The translations under genes and the position numbers were made by a program. Of a DNA stretch of 23,261 bases, positions 1 to 8,055 are shown piece after piece; position 1 is the stretch's first letter, and each line of letters starts with the position of its first letter. Under the pieces are notes generated by a model. The model searched no databases. It saw only the letters and a program-made list of their open reading frames with translations, and was not told where the DNA came from. This DNA is from 1-14-0-10-45-29 sp964532715 (lineage in GTDB: Archaea > Micrarchaeota > Micrarchaeia > Anstonellales > Anstonellaceae), in assembly GCA_964532715.1 (NCBI GenBank), contig CAZHIX010000016.1:1-23261 (forward strand), given 5' to 3'.

Positions 1-500
1 ATGGATATGACCACAAATACATTTACTCACATGTTGGATATAACCTCAAAATTACGGACATGCAAGCAGCAATTGGATTAAAACAACTTGAAAAAGCACC
101 AAAATTCATTGAGGCAAGAAGAAAAAATCATGATTATTTATATTCAAGAATAAAAGAACTTGGACAATATTTTGTTCTCCCGACAAAACTTTCAAAGGCT
201 CAACCATCATGGTTTGGTTTTACACTTACTGTAAAAAAAGATGCAAAGTTTGCGCGAAAAGATATAATAGAATATTTAGAGTCCAAAGGAATTTCTACAA
301 GAATGGTTTTTGCAGGAAATATTACTAAACAACCGGCATACGCAAATGTTGAGAAAAAAATTGTTGGTGAATTGAGAGGTTCGGATGAGATTATGAATAA
401 TACTTTTTGGATTGGGGTTTATCCGGGGCTTGTAAAAGAGCAACTTGATTATATGATGGAAGAGATAGAGAGGTTTGTGAGAATGAACGATAAGAAGTAA
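1..500 (+). CDS. rfbH: RfbH-like CDP-4-keto-6-deoxyglucose 3-dehydrase, C-terminal part (5' end outside window)
   Basis: The reading frame is open from the window edge (first full codon at base 3), so only about the last 165 residues are present; an internal ATG at base 60 is not the true start. The protein belongs to the DegT/DnrJ/EryC1/StrS PLP-fold family. The stretches GYDHKYIYSHVGYNLKITDM, PSWFGF, FAGN, QPAYANV, VGELRGSD and NTFWIGVYPGL follow the RfbH sequence of enteric O-antigen clusters almost word for word from memory. In that family a PLP/PMP enzyme with an iron-sulfur cluster removes the C3 hydroxyl of CDP-4-keto-6-deoxy-D-glucose, the first committed step to CDP-3,6-dideoxyhexoses. 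The cluster cysteines and PLP site would lie upstream of the window. It converges on the ThDP enzyme 19 bases away, and aglB lies just beyond, so the product probably enters a cell-surface glycan. Family assignment is firm; exact substrate is inferred. Confidence 0.88.
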   Translation, partial: GYDHKYIYSHVGYNLKITDMQAAIGLKQLEKAPKFIEARRKNHDYLYSRIKELGQYFVLPTKLSKAQPSWFGFTLTVKKDAKFARKDIIEYLESKGISTRMVFAGNITKQPAYANVEKKIVGELRGSDEIMNNTFWIGVYPGLVKEQLDYMMEEIERFVRMNDKK

Positions 501-519
501 AAAAATAATTGAAAAAATC

Positions 520-2274
520 TCACAAGGATACGTATTTTAGAGCTTGTTTTAGTTCAGATTCTGGTAAAAAAGGTTTCATGTCATGAACTGGACGCGAGTA
601 GGATGATTTTGGAAAAACTTTATAGTCTTGAGGTATTACCACATCAAGAAGAGCGGCCCCAGATTGAGAATTAAGCCAAGATAATGCATCAGAAAGATCA
701 GAGTTTTTAGAAACTTGTTTTGCACTAAGTCCGTATGCAATAGCAACTTTTACAAAATCGGGAGTGGAGTATCCATCTACACTTCCAATCAGACGCCCAT
801 GAAAATTCTCTGATTGAAATTGAGTGAGCATTCCAAGACAAGAGTTATTGATTACTATTATTTTCATTGGAATTTTTTCTCGGACTATGGATTGAAAATC
901 TTGGATATTTACTTGAATCGCCCCATCACCACATATTGCCCAAACATCGGTTTTTTTCTTAGATGAAAGCCAAGCCCCGATTGCAGTAGAGATTGCACAC
1001 CCCATTGGACCCATACCACCATTCGTTAGTATCAATTGACCGTTTTTTACATTCCAAGATTGTGCAAACCACATCTGATGAGAACCTACATCTACACTAG
1101 CAATTGCTTCGTTTGATGCTAACTTAGATATGACAGAAATGGCTACACTTGGACTAATTGAATCATGAGATATAGGTTGATTATAAATAGAGTATTTTTC
1201 TTTCAAAAAATTAAGATGCTCAAGCCATTCACCAGACATAGCAGTTTTGATGTCACATTGATTTAAAGAGCGTAAAAATTCTTTTGCATCTGAACATATT
1301 GAAAGATGTTCGTTTATGGACGCTCCAAGCTCATTTGAATCCACATCTACATGAATTATTTTTGCATTAGGTGCAAATTTAGAAGATTGGACTCCGATTT
1401 GTCTTGAATCAAGCCTTGCGCCTAAAACTAGAACAAGATCAGCGTTCGCAAGTGCAAGATTTGAATTTCGGTTTGCATACGTACCTATGAAACCTTGATA
1501 AAGTGAATTTTGAACAGGAACAGAATCGGTCCCCATAAGTGAGGATACAAAAGGTATTTTTGTTTTTTGTAGAAACTCGGCAAGCTCTTTTTTTGCTCCA
1601 GATACGCGCACCCCATGCCCCACTAAAACCATAGGACGTTTTGAAGTTGAGAGTAACGATAGAACGTCGGAAATTTGCTTAGATGATGGCAAAGAAACAG
1701 ATGCACATAACGCATTGTGTTCTGGTGAACCGATAAATTGTTTTACGTTATCTATAGATATTTCGGTTCGCTGAATATCAAATGGAAAATCAAGTAGAAC
1801 AGGACCTTTTCGCCCACTACTTGCTATAAAGAATGCTTTTTGTATTTCATATATTGCCAAAGATGCGTCAGTTATTTTGACTGCGTACTTAGTGATAGGG
1901 GCCACGATAGACACAATATCGGTTTCCTGAAAACCTACTTGACGACGTGTTGCACTTAAATTGGACTCAAACGTGTTTACCTGACCAGTTACGAATATAC
2001 AAGGTAAGGATGCATAATATGCACTACCGATACCAGTAATTAGATTTGTTGCCCCCGGACCACTAGTTGCCATTGCAAGTCCAAAACCGCCAGTAGATAT
2101 CGCTTGACCTTCAGATGCAAACGCTGCAGATTGCTCATTGTGCATTGTGTACAACTTGAAGTTTTTTCTAGCACATGCGTCTGCGATATGACCCAGTGCG
2201 CCTCCGATCATGAAAAACCCATGAGTGAGACCATTTTTTGAAAAATATTCAACAAGATAATCTGAAACAAGCAT
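520..2274 (-). CDS. ThDP-dependent enzyme of the acetolactate synthase fold, possibly YerE-like
   Basis: This 584-residue protein has the three-domain acetolactate synthase architecture. The N-terminal PYR domain carries the activating glutamate E47 in HNEQSAAFASEG. A central nucleotide-binding-like domain spans roughly residues 195-340. The C-terminal PP domain has the ThDP/Mg motif GDG at 449-451 ending in NN at 476-477. NGGMGPMGCA and NNSCLGMLTQFQ match acetohydroxyacid synthases, but the tryptophan usual in the latter segment is F here. No small regulatory subunit or other branched-chain amino acid gene is nearby. The gene converges on rfbH. In yersiniose synthesis (Yersinia YerE) a flavin-containing ThDP enzyme adds a pyruvate-derived acetyl unit to the 3,6-dideoxy-4-ketohexose made downstream of RfbH, so that role is a reasonable inference. 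An anabolic acetolactate synthase is the alternative. ATG start; TCATATAAAA about 17-26 bases upstream suggests a near-leaderless transcript. Confidence 0.85.
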   Translation of the reverse strand: MLVSDYLVEYFSKNGLTHGFFMIGGALGHIADACARKNFKLYTMHNEQSAAFASEGQAISTGGFGLAMATSGPGATNLITGIGSAYYASLPCIFVTGQVNTFESNLSATRRQVGFQETDIVSIVAPITKYAVKITDASLAIYEIQKAFFIASSGRKGPVLLDFPFDIQRTEISIDNVKQFIGSPEHNALCASVSLPSSKQISDVLSLLSTSKRPMVLVGHGVRVSGAKKELAEFLQKTKIPFVSSLMGTDSVPVQNSLYQGFIGTYANRNSNLALANADLVLVLGARLDSRQIGVQSSKFAPNAKIIHVDVDSNELGASINEHLSICSDAKEFLRSLNQCDIKTAMSGEWLEHLNFLKEKYSIYNQPISHDSISPSVAISVISKLASNEAIASVDVGSHQMWFAQSWNVKNGQLILTNGGMGPMGCAISTAIGAWLSSKKKTDVWAICGDGAIQVNIQDFQSIVREKIPMKIIVINNSCLGMLTQFQSENFHGRLIGSVDGYSTPDFVKVAIAYGLSAKQVSKNSDLSDALSWLNSQSGAALLDVVIPQDYKVFPKSSYSRPVHDMKPFLPESELKQALKYVSL

Positions 2275-2406
2275 AATGACACCAGATTGATTTTATATGA
2301 TAATACAGGTGCATAAAAGTAGATAAAACCTAATGTATGAAGCACATATATGTTGTGGGCGAAATATGAGACTTAACATGAGCAAACAGAAATAACCGAC
2401 AGAAAG
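2275..2406. promoter_or_regulatory. Divergent intergenic region between the ThDP enzyme gene and aglB
   Basis: The 132 bases separate two divergent genes and must hold both promoters. A TATA-like TCATATAAAA (read on the minus strand, 2291-2300) lies about 20 bases before the ThDP gene start. A TATA-like CATATATG near 2344-2351 lies about 55 bases before the aglB start. No Shine-Dalgarno site is evident for either gene. Promoter calls rest only on AT-rich matches. Confidence 0.4.
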
Positions 2407-5400
2407 ATGCAGAACTGGGCGCAAGTTAAGCCTTTAAACATAATCGCACAGAATAAATACGGTGCATTTATGCTTAGTTTTGATAAGAATTACGCGCTTT
2501 TGATTGCGATTATATTCGGACTTGCGGGTTTGCCATGGGCGTTTTGGCTTTTTAGAAAGGATGAGCGCGCAGGGATTTTTGAGAAGATAATTATTGGTTA
2601 CACGCTTGGAATCATACTAGTTCCGCTCATGTTTTTGCTTGAGAGTTTAGTTGGAATATTATATAGCCCCATATTGATTTATGTAAACTGGGCGATTATC
2701 TTTTTATCTGGAATGTATTTTGCACTAAAGGACAAATCTTTTGGGTTTGAGTTTAATTTTACTCAAATGTTTTCACAACAGACAATTTCAAAAATTGCGC
2801 TTTTTGCGATTATGTTCGCAGTATTGTTCATAGGATTGTCTGCATCAATTATTCCAATAATGGATTTGGATCCTTATTTTTACATTGATGGAGTAAGACA
2901 AGTCGTTTATGAAGGATCAAATTACGCAAATGATATGACTGCGTGGTATCCATTACCGATCTCATCGCATATGGGACAACCAATATGGAAATACATGCTT
3001 GCATCTTGGTTTTCAATATATAATGGACAGATGGAATATTCGCCATACACACTAATTGCAGTATCAAGTATTTATCCACCAATAATTGGCGCACTATCCG
3101 CGTTTTTTGCATATTTTATATTCAAATATTTGTATAATGAGAGAACAGGGTTGTTAGGAGCAGGAATTCTTGCATTTATGCCGATTATGATTACTAAATT
3201 TCAGGGAGGAGACTTTCAGATTGAACCATACAACATATTTGCATTTGTATTTTTGTTTGGTTCAATCGTATATGCACTAAAAAAACATAGCAAAGAATCA
3301 TATGCACTTATGTTTGTCGCGTTGATTGCGGCATTTTTAGCATCTAATTTATCGCTATTGTTATTGGCAGTTTTGTCAGCATCCATATTTGCAATTGGAA
3401 TTGCATATTTCTTGCAACCATGTGAAGAAGGAGCGAATAGAGAGAAAACTCTTAGTTACTTTATTGCAGGCATTGTAGTTGTGCAAATAATTTCTATGAT
3501 GTACAATATTGCAAGTGGAAGTGAAGTTTTCGGAGCGTTAAAGGGAGCACTTACGATGGTTATTATTCCATTTGGAGCGTTTGCAAGCACATGGGTGCTT
3601 AATAGAATTTTTAGTGAGAAAAAGAATGAATTGACACCAATAAGAAGATATTTAGGAATTGAAAAATTAAAGTTGGATATCTGGTCAAAAATTGCAGTTT
3701 TAACAGTGATTGCGATATTGGCCATATCTGGATTTTTTATATCGCAAGGGTTGCCATTGATTGGAGACACAATAAAATCATACACATTGTTTGGTGCATA
3801 TACTGAACCGTTGTATAGAACTATTGCAGAACAAGCGCCAGGTAGTGAATATTATGGCGGACAAATTGGAGCTATAGGTATTGAATTTGCCAAAATTGAA
3901 ACAGAGAGTAATGACATACTTGGTATGTTTTATTCGCTAGGTTCTAGCATAATGAACGCAATGAACACTATTCCAAATGCAATAGTGAATTTTGTTTATG
4001 GCTTGTTTATTGCTATTATGAATAGCGTGTCGGAAGTTGATACTTTTGAGAAAGTAGAGAAAGGAAACAGTATGATGACTGCAATTGTCTTTTGGGCAAT
4101 TACAATGCTTGGGATAAGCGCATTATATGAGGTTTATAAAAAAAGGATTATTGGAATTGATACACTTTTAATTTTGCCATTTACAATCCCAGTTGTTTTG
4201 ATGGCGTTTGGAAAAGCAAAACTTGTCATGTATTTGGCCTTAGCAATGGTCTTTTTGACAGTAGCTCTCTGGGCAAGCTTAGAGAGAATTGTCAAATATG
4301 TATTGAAACGCTATGCAGAGACTAAATTGAATGAAGCAGATGCACAAAAAGAAAGTTATATACAACAACAGAAAATATACAAGCGAATACTAAAGGCATT
4401 GTCAATTTGTGTGATATTGATTTTAGTATTGATTCAGTTTGGACCAGCATACGCGCTCACACTTACAATCCCAGGACAAGAAATCACAGGTGGGCTTTAT
4501 AGCACGATAGTAAATTCAGTAGGATATGGAGCAATGCCATTATTTGTGCATTCGTTTGAACCAAGAATTTATGATAACGAACAAAAAGTATTGCCAAAAC
4601 TTGAAAGGTACTGCGCACTAAGTGCGGATAGCACAGTATGCACACGAGTTCAGAATTGGAATGATACAATAAATGACCCAGTTAAGTATTATGAACAAAG
4701 TCTTTGCGCAAGAAGCTTGTGGCCATATACAGATAAAACACCAAGTATTGGTATGCAGGTGGCCATAGGATACAGATGTTCATTTGTTTCAGATTATTGG
4801 CTAGACTCCATGCAATGGATAGATGAAAACGTGCCACAAGACCAACCGGGTTCAAGAGTGACTTCGTGGTGGGATTATGGACATTGGATTAATTTCTTTG
4901 GACAGACGGATACAGTTCTTAGAAATGAACATGGATCTACAGAAATGATTGGAAGAACTGCGACCGCACTACTGCACCAAGATGTTGAATTTTTGAGAAA
5001 CACTATGAAAGAATATGATTCAAAATATTTACTTGTAGATATTGAGATACTTGGAGCAGGATATGATAAATACAATATGGAACTTGGAGGGAAGTATAGC
5101 GCACTAAACTATCTTGGTTGTGCTTGGATGAACCAGACTACAGTTGAAAAATGGCCAGGACAATCAGAATGCGAAAACAATCATTTGTGGGAAACAGTTT
5201 ATGTTCCACAACAACAAGACACAGGAGGACAACCTTGCACTATATCTACAACACGTGGACTTGGAGGAATTATAGGGTATAGGATGTACCGCCAAGCAGA
5301 CGGAAACAGCAACCCACAGGCACAATATTGCTTTACTCAAGAATACGAGAATGGAGAAGCAGTCATAAGAGCATACAATCTTGACAAAAAAGATGAAAAT

Positions 5401-5619
5401 GGAGATTTGATAGTGGTTGATGCAACTTGGATAGGATATAGTGATGAGGGCGGAATTGTGCTTACTGCATACTATGATGACCCAACTCAAAGTGATAGTG
5501 CGTTTTATGAATCAAATATTTATAGCGCATTTTTTTTAGATGAGCTTGAAGGATTTGACTTAGTTTATTCAACGCCACAAATCAGAATATTTAAGATGAA
5601 AGACGAATATTGGAATTGA
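2407..5619 (+). CDS. aglB: AglB/STT3-family oligosaccharyltransferase
   Basis: This is a 1070-residue membrane protein that should transfer a lipid-linked oligosaccharide to asparagine in N-X-S/T sequons on the outer face of the membrane. The N-terminal two thirds are a multi-span membrane region. The first external loop holds a DxD metal-binding motif, D153-L-D155 (MDLDPYFYIDGVRQV), as in STT3. Another acidic loop motif, GGDFQIEP, follows. A literal SVSE (540-543), the glutamate motif of the external loop in some STT3 proteins, is seen but not proven equivalent. The sequon-recognition signature WWDYGHW starts at residue 821 in the soluble C-terminal domain. Length is within the archaeal AglB range. 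The start is uncertain: ATG at 2407 has no clear ribosome-binding site and an in-frame ATG occurs at 2470. Neighbours are sugar-nucleotide genes upstream and a probably co-transcribed LAGLIDADG-like gene downstream. Confidence 0.95.
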   Translation: MQNWAQVKPLNIIAQNKYGAFMLSFDKNYALLIAIIFGLAGLPWAFWLFRKDERAGIFEKIIIGYTLGIILVPLMFLLESLVGILYSPILIYVNWAIIFLSGMYFALKDKSFGFEFNFTQMFSQQTISKIALFAIMFAVLFIGLSASIIPIMDLDPYFYIDGVRQVVYEGSNYANDMTAWYPLPISSHMGQPIWKYMLASWFSIYNGQMEYSPYTLIAVSSIYPPIIGALSAFFAYFIFKYLYNERTGLLGAGILAFMPIMITKFQGGDFQIEPYNIFAFVFLFGSIVYALKKHSKESYALMFVALIAAFLASNLSLLLLAVLSASIFAIGIAYFLQPCEEGANREKTLSYFIAGIVVVQIISMMYNIASGSEVFGALKGALTMVIIPFGAFASTWVLNRIFSEKKNELTPIRRYLGIEKLKLDIWSKIAVLTVIAILAISGFFISQGLPLIGDTIKSYTLFGAYTEPLYRTIAEQAPGSEYYGGQIGAIGIEFAKIETESNDILGMFYSLGSSIMNAMNTIPNAIVNFVYGLFIAIMNSVSEVDTFEKVEKGNSMMTAIVFWAITMLGISALYEVYKKRIIGIDTLLILPFTIPVVLMAFGKAKLVMYLALAMVFLTVALWASLERIVKYVLKRYAETKLNEADAQKESYIQQQKIYKRILKALSICVILILVLIQFGPAYALTLTIPGQEITGGLYSTIVNSVGYGAMPLFVHSFEPRIYDNEQKVLPKLERYCALSADSTVCTRVQNWNDTINDPVKYYEQSLCARSLWPYTDKTPSIGMQVAIGYRCSFVSDYWLDSMQWIDENVPQDQPGSRVTSWWDYGHWINFFGQTDTVLRNEHGSTEMIGRTATALLHQDVEFLRNTMKEYDSKYLLVDIEILGAGYDKYNMELGGKYSALNYLGCAWMNQTTVEKWPGQSECENNHLWETVYVPQQQDTGGQPCTISTTRGLGGIIGYRMYRQADGNSNPQAQYCFTQEYENGEAVIRAYNLDKKDENGDLIVVDATWIGYSDEGGIVLTAYYDDPTQSDSAFYESNIYSAFFLDELEGFDLVYSTPQIRIFKMKDEYWN

Positions 5620-5622
5620 TGT

Positions 5623-5628
5623 GGAGGT
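5623..5628 (+). promoter_or_regulatory. Strong Shine-Dalgarno site for the LAGLIDADG-like gene
   Basis: GGAGGT lies six bases before the ATG at 5635 and just after the aglB stop codon. It fixes the start of the small gene and supports translation from an aglB transcript. Confidence 0.75.
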
Positions 5629-5634
5629 AAACAG

Positions 5635-6126
5635 ATGAAAATTAAACTTACCCCACAAATTTCATACATCGCAGGCATCACGAAATATTTGGGAGTTAGA
5701 GATGGAATAGGAATACGTGGAACAGATGCACAAATTCAAGCATTTGCAAAGGCAGCCATGGAAGCAAAGTTTGCAACTGCAGATAAATTGATTGCAAAAG
5801 AAAAAATGATTAGATTTTTTCACAGCGCATATAGAACATATATTGAACAGATAAAGACAGAAGCAGTGGATAGATTCAAACACCACAACGATTATGCAGC
5901 TGCATATTTAGCAGGGATATTTGATGCAGTAGGTGCCATAGATGACAAACGAGTTTTTCTAAAAAGATGCGATTTTAAAGATGACGCTATTTTTGAAAAT
6001 TTAGGATTTGGAATAAGAAAGGAAAGAGGGGCGCTTTTGATTGGACACGCAGATCAGTTTCTTAAATTTGTTAGCCAGTTTAGAAAAGTAGATGATAATG
6101 AAATTCAAATCTCAAGAAGAGAATAA
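5635..6126 (+). CDS. Small protein with two degenerate LAGLIDADG-like motifs
   Basis: This 163-residue protein has two motifs of the LAGLIDADG type: SYIAGITKYLG at residues 10-20 and YLAGIFDAVGAID at 91-103. In homing endonucleases the acidic residue before the last glycine of each motif binds the catalytic metal. Here those positions are L19 and V99, so nuclease activity is not expected. The fold may persist as a DNA/RNA-binding or dimer scaffold. The protein is shorter than typical two-motif enzymes and carries many basic residues. It begins 15 bases after aglB with a strong ribosome-binding site, so it is probably co-transcribed with aglB. It is not inside an intron or intein. Function unknown; the fold assignment comes from motif reading only. 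Confidence 0.6.
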   Translation: MKIKLTPQISYIAGITKYLGVRDGIGIRGTDAQIQAFAKAAMEAKFATADKLIAKEKMIRFFHSAYRTYIEQIKTEAVDRFKHHNDYAAAYLAGIFDAVGAIDDKRVFLKRCDFKDDAIFENLGFGIRKERGALLIGHADQFLKFVSQFRKVDDNEIQISRRE

Positions 6127-6150
6127 ATAGTTTATACAAAAAAATATGAG

Positions 6151-6170
6151 TAGTTTGTTAAAGTAAACTA
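6151..6170. terminator. Short inverted repeat after the aglB unit
   Basis: TAGTTT and AAACTA form a six-base-pair perfect inverted repeat around the eight-base loop GTTAAAGT, 25 bases after the last gene of the aglB unit. It has no long T run after it, so a terminator role is only a suggestion. The rest of 6127-6278 shows no coding or RNA feature. Confidence 0.25.
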
Positions 6171-6278
6171 AAGTTCTAGCTAAATTAGGTTTAATAGGCA
6201 GATACGCGCGTTTGATTAGAATAAAACAAAACACGTTGGAAGATTGTTTGAAATGACATAGCGATAAACAAGTTAGAA

Positions 6279-6560
6279 TTATACATTAGGACGAAGTTTT
6301 TTTGCAAAAGAAGTTATTTGGTTGTCAAAACAAAGAAGAGGTTCATGCTTTACAAATGCTAAATAGGCTACTTGATAATCTACAAGGCTCATTTTTATTT
6401 CGTATTTTTTTACTAAATCAAATATATCAAACCATTCGCACTCATCTATAAAGTATAAGTCAAAACGACTATTTGTTAGAATTTGCTCGGACATACTAAA
6501 TTTTGCGGTTAATTGCGCAACGAGATAATATGGGGATAGACATATAGACCCCCAACGCAT
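6279..6560 (-). pseudogene. Probable C-terminal remnant of a PIN-domain protein
   Basis: The 93-residue frame looks like the second half of a VapC/PIN domain. An S-P-Y-Y-L-V-A-Q-L stretch near the start resembles the helix that carries the conserved glutamate in PIN proteins, but the glutamate itself is not evident. SLVDYQVAYLAF followed by LLCFDNQITSFAKKL resembles the last two acidic positions with the terminal strand and helix. The N-terminal strand with the first catalytic aspartate (DTN-type) is missing; the open frame runs only about 24 codons further upstream before a stop and does not contain it. No antitoxin-like gene is adjacent. I read it as a decayed or truncated nuclease. If this call is wrong, 6127-6658 has no recognisable gene. 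Confidence 0.35.
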
Positions 6561-6658
6561 GTAAAAAGCGCGTGCGCTAAATTTACATTTCGACTGGATA
6601 AACCAAATGCGGGCGGATGCTAAACTTTAGTAAACACGTTAATTATATTGACCTAATA

Positions 6659-7963
6659 TCACTTTGTGATAGTTAATTGCCCGTTTTTTGCAAGCGTGAA
6701 AACTATTTCACCTTTTTGCGAGTCTGAGGATGCATTTGCATCTTTTATTTGATAATCAACAACCGCGTTTCGCAAAGATACTAAATCTCCAGTCTTTATC
6801 CCTTGCGCACGGGTTGGAGATATGTATAGTGGAATTGAATGTTTCCCATCAGATAATAAAAGCCTAGACAACTCAATCAGTTTGGTTTTTCCCTTTGGAA
6901 TATTGATTAATTTGTGTTCTAAGACCTCAAGTGGCAATGTAGAGATTTTACTCATTCCCGGTTTTAGCCCTGCAAGAGATTCTATACCTTCTTCTCTTGC
7001 ACGAGTTATGGCTAATTTAAACGCCAATTCTATAGATCGCTTGCAATCACTTATAAGGCGTAATTTTTCTTTTTTAACGTCAGACGCTTTTATTCCAGGA
7101 GTAAGCGCAATTGCATAGGCCCATTTGTAAAAATCAAGATAAGTTGAAGGTAAATAATCTTGAGTGTGTTCGACGCTGGTAGCTACTTCGCCATCTCCCA
7201 TTATAGGGATTGATGAGATGGGAGAATAGACCCTTGAATGTAAATGCTCAGGTAACGGGAAATTTACTGAATCGTCAAGCTGAGATTGAGTCGGATGAAA
7301 AGATGAAGATACCCGTTTTTGATGTATTTCGCGCGGGTTTTGCATACGTATTGGAACACCCACAGATTTTTCTGCATTTTCTATAATTGATTTTTTTGTA
7401 TGCACATAGTCTATAGAATCAAGCGCATCATGATTACTTGATTGTTGATTAGACACCAAGACGTTTGTTTGTTCAACATTCGCACAGGAATCTTTATACG
7501 AAGATGGTGTTTGCTGTGCAGAAAAGAGTTTTTCCAAAGAAGGAAGAAGTTTCTCTTTGGCAAAATTATTTTTTGAAAAAAGTTTTTCAAGGGAAGGTAA
7601 AAGGCGTTGTTTTGCACTTGCTATCTCCTGTGGACTTTCAGGTACATCTTCTCGCGCCTCACTGAAGAATTTTTCTAAAGAAGTAAACGCTTCTGCGTCG
7701 GCTTGTTTGTATGTGCCTAGTGACTCTTTTGCAAGAGTTGAAATTTGTTCATCTTTATCAGAGGATAGTTCTAAAAGAGCTAAAAGTGCGCGTGGGTCTT
7801 GAGAATGTTTTGATAGATCCTGAACTACAGAGCGCCTTATAGACGGATTTTCATCAAAGGTTAGAGAGACAAGGCGATCTATATCGTCCATGGAATCTTC
7901 TGAGATTAATTTGTGTTGATTTGGATTTGAATCAAAAGATGATTTCTTTCTTGGCGGATTCAT
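6659..7963 (-). CDS. HEAT-repeat protein with repeated SLEKLFS motifs, function unknown
   Basis: The 434-residue protein is a mosaic. Residues about 27-85 (DDIDRLVSLTFDENPSIRRS, then DPRALLALLELSSDKDEQI) look like one or two HEAT/armadillo-type helical repeats. A short motif occurs three times: TSLEKFFSE (94-102), LLPSLEKLFSK (121-131) and LLPSLEKLFSA (139-149). Residues about 150-265 are polar, S/Q/N-rich and probably disordered. The last 170 residues are folded: a helical part (about 275-345), then a beta-rich end with an IKTGDLVSLRNAVV segment that could be an OB-like barrel. No catalytic motif is visible. The repeated amphipathic motif suggests peptide docking sites for a partner. ATG start; it stands alone on the minus strand. 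I do not recognise the family. Confidence 0.75.
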   Translation of the reverse strand: MNPPRKKSSFDSNPNQHKLISEDSMDDIDRLVSLTFDENPSIRRSVVQDLSKHSQDPRALLALLELSSDKDEQISTLAKESLGTYKQADAEAFTSLEKFFSEAREDVPESPQEIASAKQRLLPSLEKLFSKNNFAKEKLLPSLEKLFSAQQTPSSYKDSCANVEQTNVLVSNQQSSNHDALDSIDYVHTKKSIIENAEKSVGVPIRMQNPREIHQKRVSSSFHPTQSQLDDSVNFPLPEHLHSRVYSPISSIPIMGDGEVATSVEHTQDYLPSTYLDFYKWAYAIALTPGIKASDVKKEKLRLISDCKRSIELAFKLAITRAREEGIESLAGLKPGMSKISTLPLEVLEHKLINIPKGKTKLIELSRLLLSDGKHSIPLYISPTRAQGIKTGDLVSLRNAVVDYQIKDANASSDSQKGEIVFTLAKNGQLTITK

Positions 7964-8055
7964 GATTCAATTATGCACATAATCTATAAAAGCAAATTGG
8001 ACGACCGTTGTGGCCACGGAGTTAACATAAACATGAAGAGAATCACAGATAGGCG

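Noticed and set aside
520..2274. Straightforward call as acetolactate synthase for branched-chain amino acids
   Set aside because: Not excluded, but no ilvN, ilvC or ilvD is nearby and the gene is paired with rfbH, so I kept a general ThDP-enzyme call.
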